Shown here one piece after another: positions 21,414-28,737 of a DNA stretch of 64,000 bases. The notes under the pieces were generated by a model. It searched no databases. It saw only the letters and a list, made by a program, of their open reading frames with translations, and was not told where the DNA came from. A program made the position numbers and the translations under genes. The stretch is from Candidatus Acidiferrum typicum (GTDB lineage Bacteria; Acidobacteriota; Terriglobia; Acidiferrales; UBA7541): the NCBI GenBank assembly GCA_025463055.1, contig JAOAPV010000070.1, positions 1 through 64,000 of the forward strand. The letters are read 5' to 3'. Within the stretch, counting starts at the first letter, position 1. Each line of letters opens with the position of its first letter.

Positions 21414-21444
21414 CTCAGGGGCGCCTTTTGCCCCTGAGGTTTTT
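21414..21444 (+). terminator. intrinsic terminator 2 of the candidate small RNA
   Basis: Nine-base perfect stem (21414-21422 with 21430-21438), loop GCCTTTT, then GTTTTT. Strong plus-strand terminator. Confidence 0.75.
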
Positions 21445-21494
21445 CCCGCACACGCTTGAGTCGGGCCACGGAGACGCAAGCCCAACCTAAATGG

Positions 21495-21598
21495 CTTTAG
21501 AATGAACACTTGCAAAAGTGTATCAAAACAAAGGACTTTAACTACCTTTAGAATGAACACTTACGCAAAAACCGGGGGAGGGGGTCTGACCAAATAGA
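21495..21598. repeat. intergenic repeat element with 17-bp direct and imperfect inverted copies
   Basis: CTTTAGAATGAACACTT occurs at 21495-21511 and again at 21546-21562, a 51-base period. Between them lies an imperfect inverted copy (AAGTGTATCAAAACAAAGG, 21516-21534), and a purine run GGGGGAGGGGG closes the element. From memory, similar CCCCCTCCCCC plus ATTCTAAAGG modules recur between genes in Acidobacteria; I cannot confirm copy number here. Confidence 0.55.
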
Positions 21599-21750
21599 GG
21601 TCCGATGAATCGGTGTGAGACAGAGAAAGCGGAAGCCCGGAGTGTGTCAGCAACAACACTTGTTCTGTCGTCCGCGGTATTTGCGGGACCCGGGCGGGGC
21701 GTTCTTGTAGGAACTCTATGCCCTCTGTGGCGAAATCTTGTTTTTGGTTC

Positions 21751-24528
21751 TTACTGCGCGACCGGCTTCGCGACCCCGCGCACCAACCGGAAACCAACAT
21801 ACTCCGGCGCAGCCGTGCAATTCGTCTTCGGATCGGCCGGGCAATCCGCGCTGCCGCCAATCACTTTGCCCTTTCCGTCGCGCGTCAACACCCATTCCGC
21901 CACGTTGCCGCCCAAATCAAAAATTAGCTCTTCATCGTCTTTGCCTAGTCCGGTGAAGCTTCCGACCGGCTTAAGTAGTGGGGCGGCACCCGCAAGGTCC
22001 GCCGTCTTTTTCTTCAATCGAGCGGCATCGTCGGAGTTCGGTGCATACCCGGCCCAATAATCGAGTGTGTTTTCTCCGTCCTTCTTTTCATAGAGCGCGG
22101 AGACTTCGCTCTCATTGGCCAGCCGGTATGTCTGCCCGCTCAGCTTCGAGAGCCATGCGAAATACGCCTTGGCCTGCTCAAACGTGATGCCGTTGGCCGG
22201 ATAATTTTCGGTACCAGGATCCACCTTGTAGTTCTTGTCGAAATCGTTGAACTGCGCGCGTGTCACCTCAAAACGCCCAATTTCGAGGTCGCCGCGTTTC
22301 ACAACTTCTGGAATCAGCACCGTCTTGCTTTTTACTGGGAACGCCGTGCCGTAATTGCTGCCGGATCGCGCCAAACTTTTCGTGCGCAGCGCGGTCGCCA
22401 GCGGTGAGCCTTCTTTCAGCGCCTCGTCTTCTGGTTTTGCGGTCTTAAAGAAGTATTTGTCGAACCAGGCGGCTTCTTCCTCAACCTTGCGGACCTGGTG
22501 CGTCAGTTTGCGCGGGCCGTGCGGCTCGCCGGGGAACACGACATACTTCACGGTCTTATCGAAATGCTGCAGCGCGCGGAAATACGACCAGCTTTGCGCC
22601 GGTGGCACATTGCGGTCCGCCGTGCCGTGGAAAATCAGCACGGGAGCCTGCACCTTGTCCATCTTGAAGAACGGCGACTTGTTGATGTAGAGCTGCGGGT
22701 CCTCGAACGGCGACTTGCCAAAATAATACGCGTCAAACGATTGCCCGAAGTCGACGTTTCCCCAATCGCTCACCCATTCAATATCCCCTGCGCCGACGCT
22801 CGCCACTTTGTAACGCGCTGGATACGTCGTGATCAGGCTAGTCGACAATATCGATCCGTTCGACCAGCCCATCGTCGCGATGCGGTCCGCATCCGCTTTC
22901 CCCTGCGAAATCAGGTAATCAACGCCCGCATTGATGTCCGGCGTCTCCAGGTCATAATATTTGCCGCAGCAAATCGACTCCGCCCACTTCAATCCATAAT
23001 TATTGCTGCCGTGATAATTCGGCCGAAGCACAAAAGCGCCGCGCTGCGTAAATAACTGAATCGGATACGCCCAGCTCTCATCCCACAAATCTTTGTCCGA
23101 CCCCATCGGTCCGCCGTGAATCGCGGTGATCAGCGCATACTTCTTTCCTTCTTCATAATTCGTCGGGTAATAAAGAATTCCTTCCACGTCTTCATCGTTC
23201 GCGCCCTTCCAACGAATCACTTCACTTTTCGCGTAAGTGCGCCCGCTCACCAATCCCTCATTCAATTTTGCGAGCTGCACCGGCGAAACAATCTTTCCTC
23301 CCGAAAGCTGCGCCCGATACGGCTGCGACAATATGCTCGCCGTCGAAGTCGAATACACAATCGCATTGCCGTCATCGCTGACGCGAAAGGCTTCGAGATT
23401 CTTGGCGTGCTCGCCCGTAATATTCTGCCGCTTCCAACTCCATCCAGCCGCGCCCTTCTCCGCCGAATAAAACGCCAAATCGTCATGGCTGCCGGCCGCA
23501 AGCGACGCCACAAACCCGCCCGGCACCGTCTGCAAATTGAAGCCAAGCCCGTTGGCATTGTCCAAGTTCACTTGCGTGCTCTTGCCCGCCGCCAGGTCAT
23601 AAAAATAAACAATGGTGATGCCCGCGGTCATAAATTGCGCATCCGTGGAAAACGGCGTCGCCATATAAAATCCGGCGCTATCCGGCGCCCACTCAAATCC
23701 CTCCGCGCGCACACGCAAATCCGCAAAAAGCTGCTTCTCCGGTCCGCCGCTCAAATCATGCAAAATTACGACCGGCCGCACCTTCTGGTCGAACATGTAG
23801 TGCAAACTTTTCGCGTGCGACGCAACGGCGTATTTCCGGTCAGCAGACACGCCGAAATCTTCAATCCAATCGGTGTTCGTGGTAAGCCGCGTAATTTTTC
23901 TGTCTTTCACATTGATCTTGTAAAGCCGCACCGGAGCTGCATGCTCCGCATCATCGACAACTTCGGAATCATCTTTCTTCTTTTTTAGTTCCTGCTCGTA
24001 CAGAGCCGGATCTTCCTCCGCGCTGTAAATCAGCGTGTCTTTGTCCAGCCACTCGATCCGTTTCGGCGCGTGCGCAAGTTCGGTCAGCGCCCAAGGCTCG
24101 CCGCCGTGCGCGTTGATCAGCCAAATCTGCATCGGCGCCGTATCCGGCTTCGGTTTCGGCCGCCCCCGCGTGCTGGTGAACGCGATCCATTCGCTGTCCG
24201 GAGACCAGCGTGGCTGCGTGCTATTGTCGCTGCCGCGCGTCAGTGGAATTTCCCTGCTTTCCGTCATACTGGAAAGAACGAGATTGGATACGCGCGCGTC
24301 TTTATCCTTATCGCCATTCGCTTTCACCCACACCACCCATTTCGCATCTGGCGAAATGCGAAACTGCCCCCCCGTCTCTCCGTAAATAAAATCCTCTGCT
24401 TTCCACGGCTCCTTTTTTGCCGGCGTGGTTTTTTCATCGGCAGAAACGAGCGCAACATTCGTAGAATGAAAAACTGCAGCGATTGCAATCAAGCACGATC
24501 CGGCGAAAGCGAGTGTTCGTAACATCAT
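21751..24528 (-). CDS. S9-family peptidase fused to a formylglycine-generating-enzyme-like domain
   Basis: A 925-residue exported protein. The start ATG at 24528 follows AGGAAGAGG; a GTG at 24564 is also open. A signal peptide (LRTLAFAGSCLIAIAAVFHSTNV) leads into a WD/PD40-type propeller, then a prolyl-oligopeptidase-type hydrolase domain with Ser556 in GWSNGS, Asp638 in GTADRNVPP and His670 in GEPHGP. After a linker, residues of about 746-916 match the FGE-sulfatase fold (GRFEVTRAQFNDF, FDLGGNVAEWV, GGSADC, GFRLVRG). Cys896 and Cys904 lie near the positions of the catalytic pair of true FGEs, but the spacing differs. It probably acts in the periplasm on peptides. Confidence 0.88.
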   Translation of the reverse strand: MMLRTLAFAGSCLIAIAAVFHSTNVALVSADEKTTPAKKEPWKAEDFIYGETGGQFRISPDAKWVVWVKANGDKDKDARVSNLVLSSMTESREIPLTRGSDNSTQPRWSPDSEWIAFTSTRGRPKPKPDTAPMQIWLINAHGGEPWALTELAHAPKRIEWLDKDTLIYSAEEDPALYEQELKKKKDDSEVVDDAEHAAPVRLYKINVKDRKITRLTTNTDWIEDFGVSADRKYAVASHAKSLHYMFDQKVRPVVILHDLSGGPEKQLFADLRVRAEGFEWAPDSAGFYMATPFSTDAQFMTAGITIVYFYDLAAGKSTQVNLDNANGLGFNLQTVPGGFVASLAAGSHDDLAFYSAEKGAAGWSWKRQNITGEHAKNLEAFRVSDDGNAIVYSTSTASILSQPYRAQLSGGKIVSPVQLAKLNEGLVSGRTYAKSEVIRWKGANDEDVEGILYYPTNYEEGKKYALITAIHGGPMGSDKDLWDESWAYPIQLFTQRGAFVLRPNYHGSNNYGLKWAESICCGKYYDLETPDINAGVDYLISQGKADADRIATMGWSNGSILSTSLITTYPARYKVASVGAGDIEWVSDWGNVDFGQSFDAYYFGKSPFEDPQLYINKSPFFKMDKVQAPVLIFHGTADRNVPPAQSWSYFRALQHFDKTVKYVVFPGEPHGPRKLTHQVRKVEEEAAWFDKYFFKTAKPEDEALKEGSPLATALRTKSLARSGSNYGTAFPVKSKTVLIPEVVKRGDLEIGRFEVTRAQFNDFDKNYKVDPGTENYPANGITFEQAKAYFAWLSKLSGQTYRLANESEVSALYEKKDGENTLDYWAGYAPNSDDAARLKKKTADLAGAAPLLKPVGSFTGLGKDDEELIFDLGGNVAEWVLTRDGKGKVIGGSADCPADPKTNCTAAPEYVGFRLVRGVAKPVAQ

Positions 24529-24576
24529 CCTCTTCCTGTGGCACGGCAATTTGTTGTGCCGCACAGGATAGACGAA

Positions 24577-24604
24577 TTGACGAGTGAAAGGAATCGTGTA
24601 GGCT
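24577..24604 (+). promoter_or_regulatory. candidate promoter of the DUF2461 gene
   Basis: TTGACG (24577-24582), 16 bases, then TAGGCT (24599-24604). Predicted start near 24611, a few bases before the ATG at 24627. Confidence 0.45.
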
Positions 24605-24626
24605 AGGTTGCCGCTGACACTTTCGG

Positions 24627-25385
24627 ATGGATGCCGTCATGGCTCACGCAAGAGCGCCGCTCAAATCACAAGGTAACGCTCAAGAAAAATCGCCGAGCAA
24701 GCCACAGAATAATTCATTAATCGGGCGCGAGACGTTTCGCTTTTTTCGCGACCTTTCCCGCAATAATCGCACGGAGTGGATGGATGCGAATCGCGACCGC
24801 TACAAACAGTGTGTGGTGCAGCCGCTGCGCGCTTTGTGCGAAGAACTTACACCCGAGCTTCTGCGGCTCGATGAGCGATTCGATTGCCGCGGCCGTACAG
24901 GCGCGAACTTTTCGCGCATCAATCGCGATACGCGTTTTGCGAAAGACAAGACTCCGTACCGTGCGCAGATGTATCTGAAATTCGCCGTCCCATTCCCCGG
25001 TAAAGCGGAAAGCGGTCAACTCTACGTGGGAATTTCCGCGAAGACCGTTACGGTTGGTTTCCGCATTTATTCCGGTTCGAAGCGCAAGGAGTCCGCTCTC
25101 GCGCAGATTGCGGCGTCGCGCCTCGAAGCGAATCCCCGATGGCTAGCGCAGCAGAAAAGGCGTCTGAGCCGGCAGTATGAAAGCTATTGGTACAGCACGG
25201 AAAAAGGGAGTTGGACAAAACACTCCGAGTGGCCGGCAGCGGAGAACTGGAAAAAGTTGCAAGGCTGGATTGTGCGGCAGGAGCTTGGCACCGCTGCTGC
25301 CACGCGCAAAACATTCCGCAATGATCTCGTGAAAATCTTTCGGCAGTTGCATCCGCTGCTACGATTTACGTCTTTGCGCGGTTGA
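24627..25385 (+). CDS. DUF2461-family protein
   Basis: A 252-residue cytoplasmic protein. FRFFRDLSRNNRTEWMDANRDRY and INRDTRFAKDKTPYR are the hallmark segments of DUF2461 (TIGR02453), a widespread family of unknown biochemical function. It ends with FRNDLVKIFRQLHPLLRF, also typical. Two in-frame ATGs (24627 and 24639) are possible; neither has a clear ribosome-binding site. It is divergent from the peptidase-FGE gene with about 100 bases between them. Confidence 0.88.
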   Translation: MDAVMAHARAPLKSQGNAQEKSPSKPQNNSLIGRETFRFFRDLSRNNRTEWMDANRDRYKQCVVQPLRALCEELTPELLRLDERFDCRGRTGANFSRINRDTRFAKDKTPYRAQMYLKFAVPFPGKAESGQLYVGISAKTVTVGFRIYSGSKRKESALAQIAASRLEANPRWLAQQKRRLSRQYESYWYSTEKGSWTKHSEWPAAENWKKLQGWIVRQELGTAAATRKTFRNDLVKIFRQLHPLLRFTSLRG

Positions 25386-25396
25386 GCGCAAGAGCT

Positions 25397-25449
25397 TCAC
25401 CACAGAGGATGCAGAGGACGCAGAGGCAAAGAGGCAAAGAGGCAAAGAG
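25397..25449. repeat. purine-rich tandem repeat (GAGGCAAA units)
   Basis: A CACCACAGAGG start is followed by GCAGAGGAC and GCAGAGGCAAA, then three consecutive GAGGCAAA units ending in GAGGAGAG. The last unit also supplies the AGGAG ribosome-binding site of the next gene. Similar CACAGAGG-type low-complexity arrays are common between genes in environmental bacteria. Confidence 0.7.
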
Positions 25450-25457
25450 GAGAGCGA

Positions 25458-26672
25458 ATGAAGACGAGATCCGGTCAGAATGCGCTGCGAGCGGCTTTGC
25501 TCCTTGCGTCGTTTGCGTCCATTTTGTTGCTGTGGGCGCAGGCTCAGGAGAAGACGTTGACAAAGGAGTGGCCGCTCATACAGCCGAGTGCTGCCGGTTT
25601 TGACGCAGCGGCCTTGACCGCTCTTGACGCGGATATTGCAGGAGGAAAATATGGGCTTGTCGACAGCATGTTGATTATTCGCGACGGCAAGCAAGTGCTT
25701 GCGCGGTCCTACCCTCACGATTACGGCAAGATTTACGGTGAGCTTGCCGAGCACGAAGGTCCTCTCAATCATGACGTACACGGCCCCTACAACTATTTCA
25801 GCGCGGAATTTCACCCTTACTACCAGCATAGCGATCTGCACACCATGCAGTCCGTTTCAAAGACGGCGACTTCGATCACGATTGGGATCGCCATGGGCCG
25901 AAAGGAATTTCCTGCCGACCTGGATACTCCGATCCTGAAATTTTTCGACGAATACAAGATCGCGAACTTAGATGAGCGCAAGCGGCGCATCACGCTGCGT
26001 CACCTGTTGACTATGACGGCTGGGCTCGAATGGAACGAAGATCTGCCCTACAACGATCCTAAAAACTCCTGCGATGTGATGGAGTCGAAGCACGATTGGG
26101 TGGAGTACGTAATCAACCAGCCGATGGCCGCGGAGCCCGGCAAAGTGTGGGTGTACAGCAGCGGCGCCACGCAGCTTCTTTCGCACATCTTTAAGAAAGC
26201 CACGGGCAAGAACGTCGATCAGTATGCCGCGGAGCATCTGTTTCAGCCGCTCGGGATTGCCTACCACTGGAAACAGTCGCCGACGGGACTGCCGGACACG
26301 GAAGGCGGACTTTACATTTCGTCTTCAAGCCTGGCCAAGGTTGGCCTTCTGTCTTTGAAGAACGGAATGTGGGAAGGCAAGCAAATCGTTCCGGCAGATT
26401 GGGTCGCGGCATCGGTCAAGCCGGCGATGAACATAGAGGATGAAGGCCGGCACTGGGGCTATGGCTTTCAGTGGTGGCTGCAGCCCTGGGGCAAATCGCC
26501 GGAGAAATTTGCATGGGCTGCGCGGGGATTTGGCGGTCAGGAGTTACGGGTCGTGCCTGAACACAACCTGATTGTGGTGTCCACAGGCTGGGACATCCTT
26601 CCGCACGACAAAGAACCACGGCACGATTCCCTTGAGAGAGTGATCGCGGCCCTCAAGACGGCCACACCCTAG
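25458..26672 (+). CDS. secreted serine hydrolase (class C beta-lactamase/PBP fold)
   Basis: A 404-residue protein with a signal peptide (ALRAALLLASFASILLLWAQAQ). The fold family is indicated by SVSK (Ser132, Lys135; the SxxK nucleophile and base), YSS (Tyr233) as the second motif, and GFGGQ where the third HxG/KxG motif is expected. The substitution of the first residue of that motif argues for an esterase or peptidase rather than an antibiotic-hydrolysing enzyme. It is convergent with a second serine hydrolase, separated by nine bases. Likely periplasmic; substrate unknown. Confidence 0.88.
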   Translation: MKTRSGQNALRAALLLASFASILLLWAQAQEKTLTKEWPLIQPSAAGFDAAALTALDADIAGGKYGLVDSMLIIRDGKQVLARSYPHDYGKIYGELAEHEGPLNHDVHGPYNYFSAEFHPYYQHSDLHTMQSVSKTATSITIGIAMGRKEFPADLDTPILKFFDEYKIANLDERKRRITLRHLLTMTAGLEWNEDLPYNDPKNSCDVMESKHDWVEYVINQPMAAEPGKVWVYSSGATQLLSHIFKKATGKNVDQYAAEHLFQPLGIAYHWKQSPTGLPDTEGGLYISSSSLAKVGLLSLKNGMWEGKQIVPADWVAASVKPAMNIEDEGRHWGYGFQWWLQPWGKSPEKFAWAARGFGGQELRVVPEHNLIVVSTGWDILPHDKEPRHDSLERVIAALKTATP

Positions 26673-26681
26673 TGATTCACG

Positions 26682-28583
26682 TTATTGCGCGGCCCAGAGG
26701 CGTAGGCCGATTAGGCCCCAGGAGGCGAAGAATAGGGCTACTACGCAGCAGGCCAGGGAAACCAGCAGAGAGTGGATGCGGACTGCACGGTTGATTTCGG
26801 CTTTGGGGACGCGGAGGGCTAGGACCACGCCGAGCAGGGAGAGCAGGGCGAAGACAATAGTGGCCATGTAAATTCCGATCGTGAATATATTGGCGGTCCC
26901 GATGGCGCTGCCGTGCAGGGCATTGAAGCAAAATGGAATGGCCGCGAGGGAAAGAACCGCGACCAGTGGGACCGCGCGTACGGCCAGATGTTGCACGCCT
27001 TTCATTCTTCCGCAGAGTTTGCGCAGCAGCCAGACCACCGCGAAAGCCGCGGAACTGAGCATCAGCGTGGCGCAAAGCACGAGCACAACGACACGCGCGT
27101 AGGGCCAGAGCGGACTGGTGCGGACAGCGTACGACACGCCGTCGTCTCCCATCGAAGTAAACGCGATGTGGCCGGCTTCGTCCGCAAAGAACAAAGTTGT
27201 CCCTTCGGGTTCTTTGTCCGTGCGAAAGAGATTTTTCCCGGCGGAAAGCAGCGGCTGCGGCTTGCCGAACATGGAGGAACGAATGAGTTGACCGTTGAGC
27301 GCGCGGATGCGGATGCCGCCGGCCAGATCATCGAGAAACGCCAACATCTGCGAACGGGGGGCGCGCTGCGCGTAATAGCCGGCGAAAGATTGCAGTTCGG
27401 CAGGCGCCAGGGCGTTCACCGGTTTGTAAGGCTTGGGATAGTCCGTGGAAAGAAATTCGATAACGAGGCGATTGATATTCTCTAGCGCTTCGCCAGCGCC
27501 CGCGTCATTCAGGAGTACGACGTAGCCCCAATTTTGTTCCGGCATGTAGCGATAGGAAGAGATAAAGCCGTCAATGCCGCCGTCGTGGCCGTGGGTCACA
27601 ACGCCGCCGGCAACTCCGGTGTAATTGGCCAAGCCGTAGCCGAGGCGCAAACCGTATTGTGCGGCGGAGCCGGTCCTCGGAGTCTCCATTCGGAGGATCG
27701 ATTCCGGGGTGAGCAGCCGGGTTTGCCCAACCATGCCGCGGCGAAGAAGGAATTGCACGAGCTTGGCGAGTTCGCCGGGTGAGGCTTTCAAATCTCCGGC
27801 AGGCCGAAGATAAATGTACGGATAGCCAACGGGCGTAGAGGTCTTGCCATCATATCCGGCGGCAAGGAGCGCCTTGTTGGCGCCGGTGAAGCGATAGTCT
27901 GCATTGGTCATGCCTAGTGGCTGCAGAAATGTGTCGTGGATATATTTGTCGTAGGGTTGGCCGCTGATTTTCTCGATGAGGTAGCCCGCGATGCCGTAGC
28001 CGGGATTGGAGTAGGACATGCGGGTGTCCGGCGGCCAGCGCACGATTTGCGGCTCTTGAAAACGCTTGAAGACTTCGAGTAGTGGGTAATCGTAGGGGTC
28101 GTGAGCGTTGTAGACTTCCGCGGCTTCCATGTCGTCGAAGCCAGCCGTGTGTTCGAGCAAGCTCACGACGCGGACGGGATGCGTAGACTCCCAGCCATTC
28201 TGCATGGGAACTTCGGGCGCGACGTCATTCAGACGCGCTTCGAGGTTGATCTTGCCTTCTTCCTGGAGTTTGAGGAGAGCGAGGGCGACGAAGCTCTTGC
28301 TGATGGAGCCGACTCGGAACTCAGTGTCGCAGGTGATGGGCTTCTTGGCCGCCACGTCGGCGTCGCCAACTCCGCCGCACCAAAGCAGTTCGCCACGGGA
28401 GATGAGGGCGACGCCTGCGCCGGGCGCGTGATTTTTGTCCAACTCGGTCTTTATGGCTTTCTGAAGTTCGTCGAGCGTCTTGGGCGGAGCGGGTTCACGC
28501 TTTTGCTGCCCGCGGAGAACAAGCGGCAGGATGGCGAGAAGAGCGAACAGCGTGACGAAATAGGCCACACCAGGTCGGCGCAT
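26682..28583 (-). CDS. serine hydrolase (beta-lactamase fold) with C-terminal membrane domain
   Basis: A 633-residue protein. An N-terminal hydrophobic segment (about 8-24) exports a hydrolase domain with all three motifs: SISK (Ser93, Lys96), YSN (Tyr191) and HDG (His333-Gly335). After a linker domain, about residues 505-630 contain four hydrophobic segments that would span the membrane. The family includes D-aminopeptidases and esterases. It reads from a promoter that faces the cstA promoter across about 150 bases. The presence of two such hydrolases end to end may be chance. Confidence 0.88.
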   Translation of the reverse strand: MRRPGVAYFVTLFALLAILPLVLRGQQKREPAPPKTLDELQKAIKTELDKNHAPGAGVALISRGELLWCGGVGDADVAAKKPITCDTEFRVGSISKSFVALALLKLQEEGKINLEARLNDVAPEVPMQNGWESTHPVRVVSLLEHTAGFDDMEAAEVYNAHDPYDYPLLEVFKRFQEPQIVRWPPDTRMSYSNPGYGIAGYLIEKISGQPYDKYIHDTFLQPLGMTNADYRFTGANKALLAAGYDGKTSTPVGYPYIYLRPAGDLKASPGELAKLVQFLLRRGMVGQTRLLTPESILRMETPRTGSAAQYGLRLGYGLANYTGVAGGVVTHGHDGGIDGFISSYRYMPEQNWGYVVLLNDAGAGEALENINRLVIEFLSTDYPKPYKPVNALAPAELQSFAGYYAQRAPRSQMLAFLDDLAGGIRIRALNGQLIRSSMFGKPQPLLSAGKNLFRTDKEPEGTTLFFADEAGHIAFTSMGDDGVSYAVRTSPLWPYARVVVLVLCATLMLSSAAFAVVWLLRKLCGRMKGVQHLAVRAVPLVAVLSLAAIPFCFNALHGSAIGTANIFTIGIYMATIVFALLSLLGVVLALRVPKAEINRAVRIHSLLVSLACCVVALFFASWGLIGLRLWAAQ

Positions 28584-28623
28584 AAAGCACCTTTCATTGG
28601 CGAAGTGAGATTAGGTGGAGCAG

Positions 28624-28653
28624 ATTCTAGCTGGAAAGTTCCCCAACGACCAA
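28624..28653 (-). promoter_or_regulatory. promoter of the membrane serine hydrolase
   Basis: On the minus strand TTGGTC (28653-28648), 18 bases, then TAGAAT (28629-28624). Predicted start near 28617, leader about 34 bases, and AAAGGTG before the ATG. Confidence 0.55.
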
Positions 28654-28688
28654 TGCTAACGGTGTACCGGGGGAGCGTCTAAACGGAA

Positions 28689-28717
28689 TTGACGCTTGGG
28701 CGGCGCTCGCATACGAT
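28689..28717 (+). promoter_or_regulatory. promoter of cstA-ybdD
   Basis: TTGACG (28689-28694), exactly 17 bases, then TACGAT (28712-28717). Predicted start near 28724, 14-23 bases before the cstA start codon, so there is little room for a ribosome-binding site. Confidence 0.65.
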
Positions 28718-28737
28718 GCGTCGCGGCGTGATTTCGC

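Larger units (their letters stand above)
21326..21444 (+). ncRNA. candidate small non-coding RNA with two terminator hairpins
   Basis: Downstream of the promoter are two perfect stem-loops with U-runs. AGCGCCACT/AGTGGCGCT (21343-21364) has a CCAA loop followed by CTTTTA; CTCAGGGGC/GCCCCTGAG (21414-21438) has a 7-base loop followed by GTTTTT. Termination at the first would give about 44 nt, at the second about 118 nt. There is no start codon with a ribosome-binding site in between. It does not resemble 6S, tmRNA, SRP or RNase P RNA as I know them. A stand-alone regulatory RNA is the simplest reading. Confidence 0.5.
21227..21750. other. 524-base intergenic region with RNA and repeat signals
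   Basis: No protein gene is supported here. The region contains a near-consensus plus-strand promoter (21291-21319), two intrinsic-terminator hairpins (21343-21369 and 21414-21444), and a repeat element at 21495-21598. A 91-codon minus-strand frame across it has no ribosome-binding site and is composed largely of the repeat. From 21600 to 21750 I see nothing. Confidence 0.6.

Noticed and set aside
21285-21560. 91-codon minus-strand frame in the intergenic region
   Set aside because: No ribosome-binding site; much of it is translated repeat sequence (MFILK and VFILK come from the two direct repeats).
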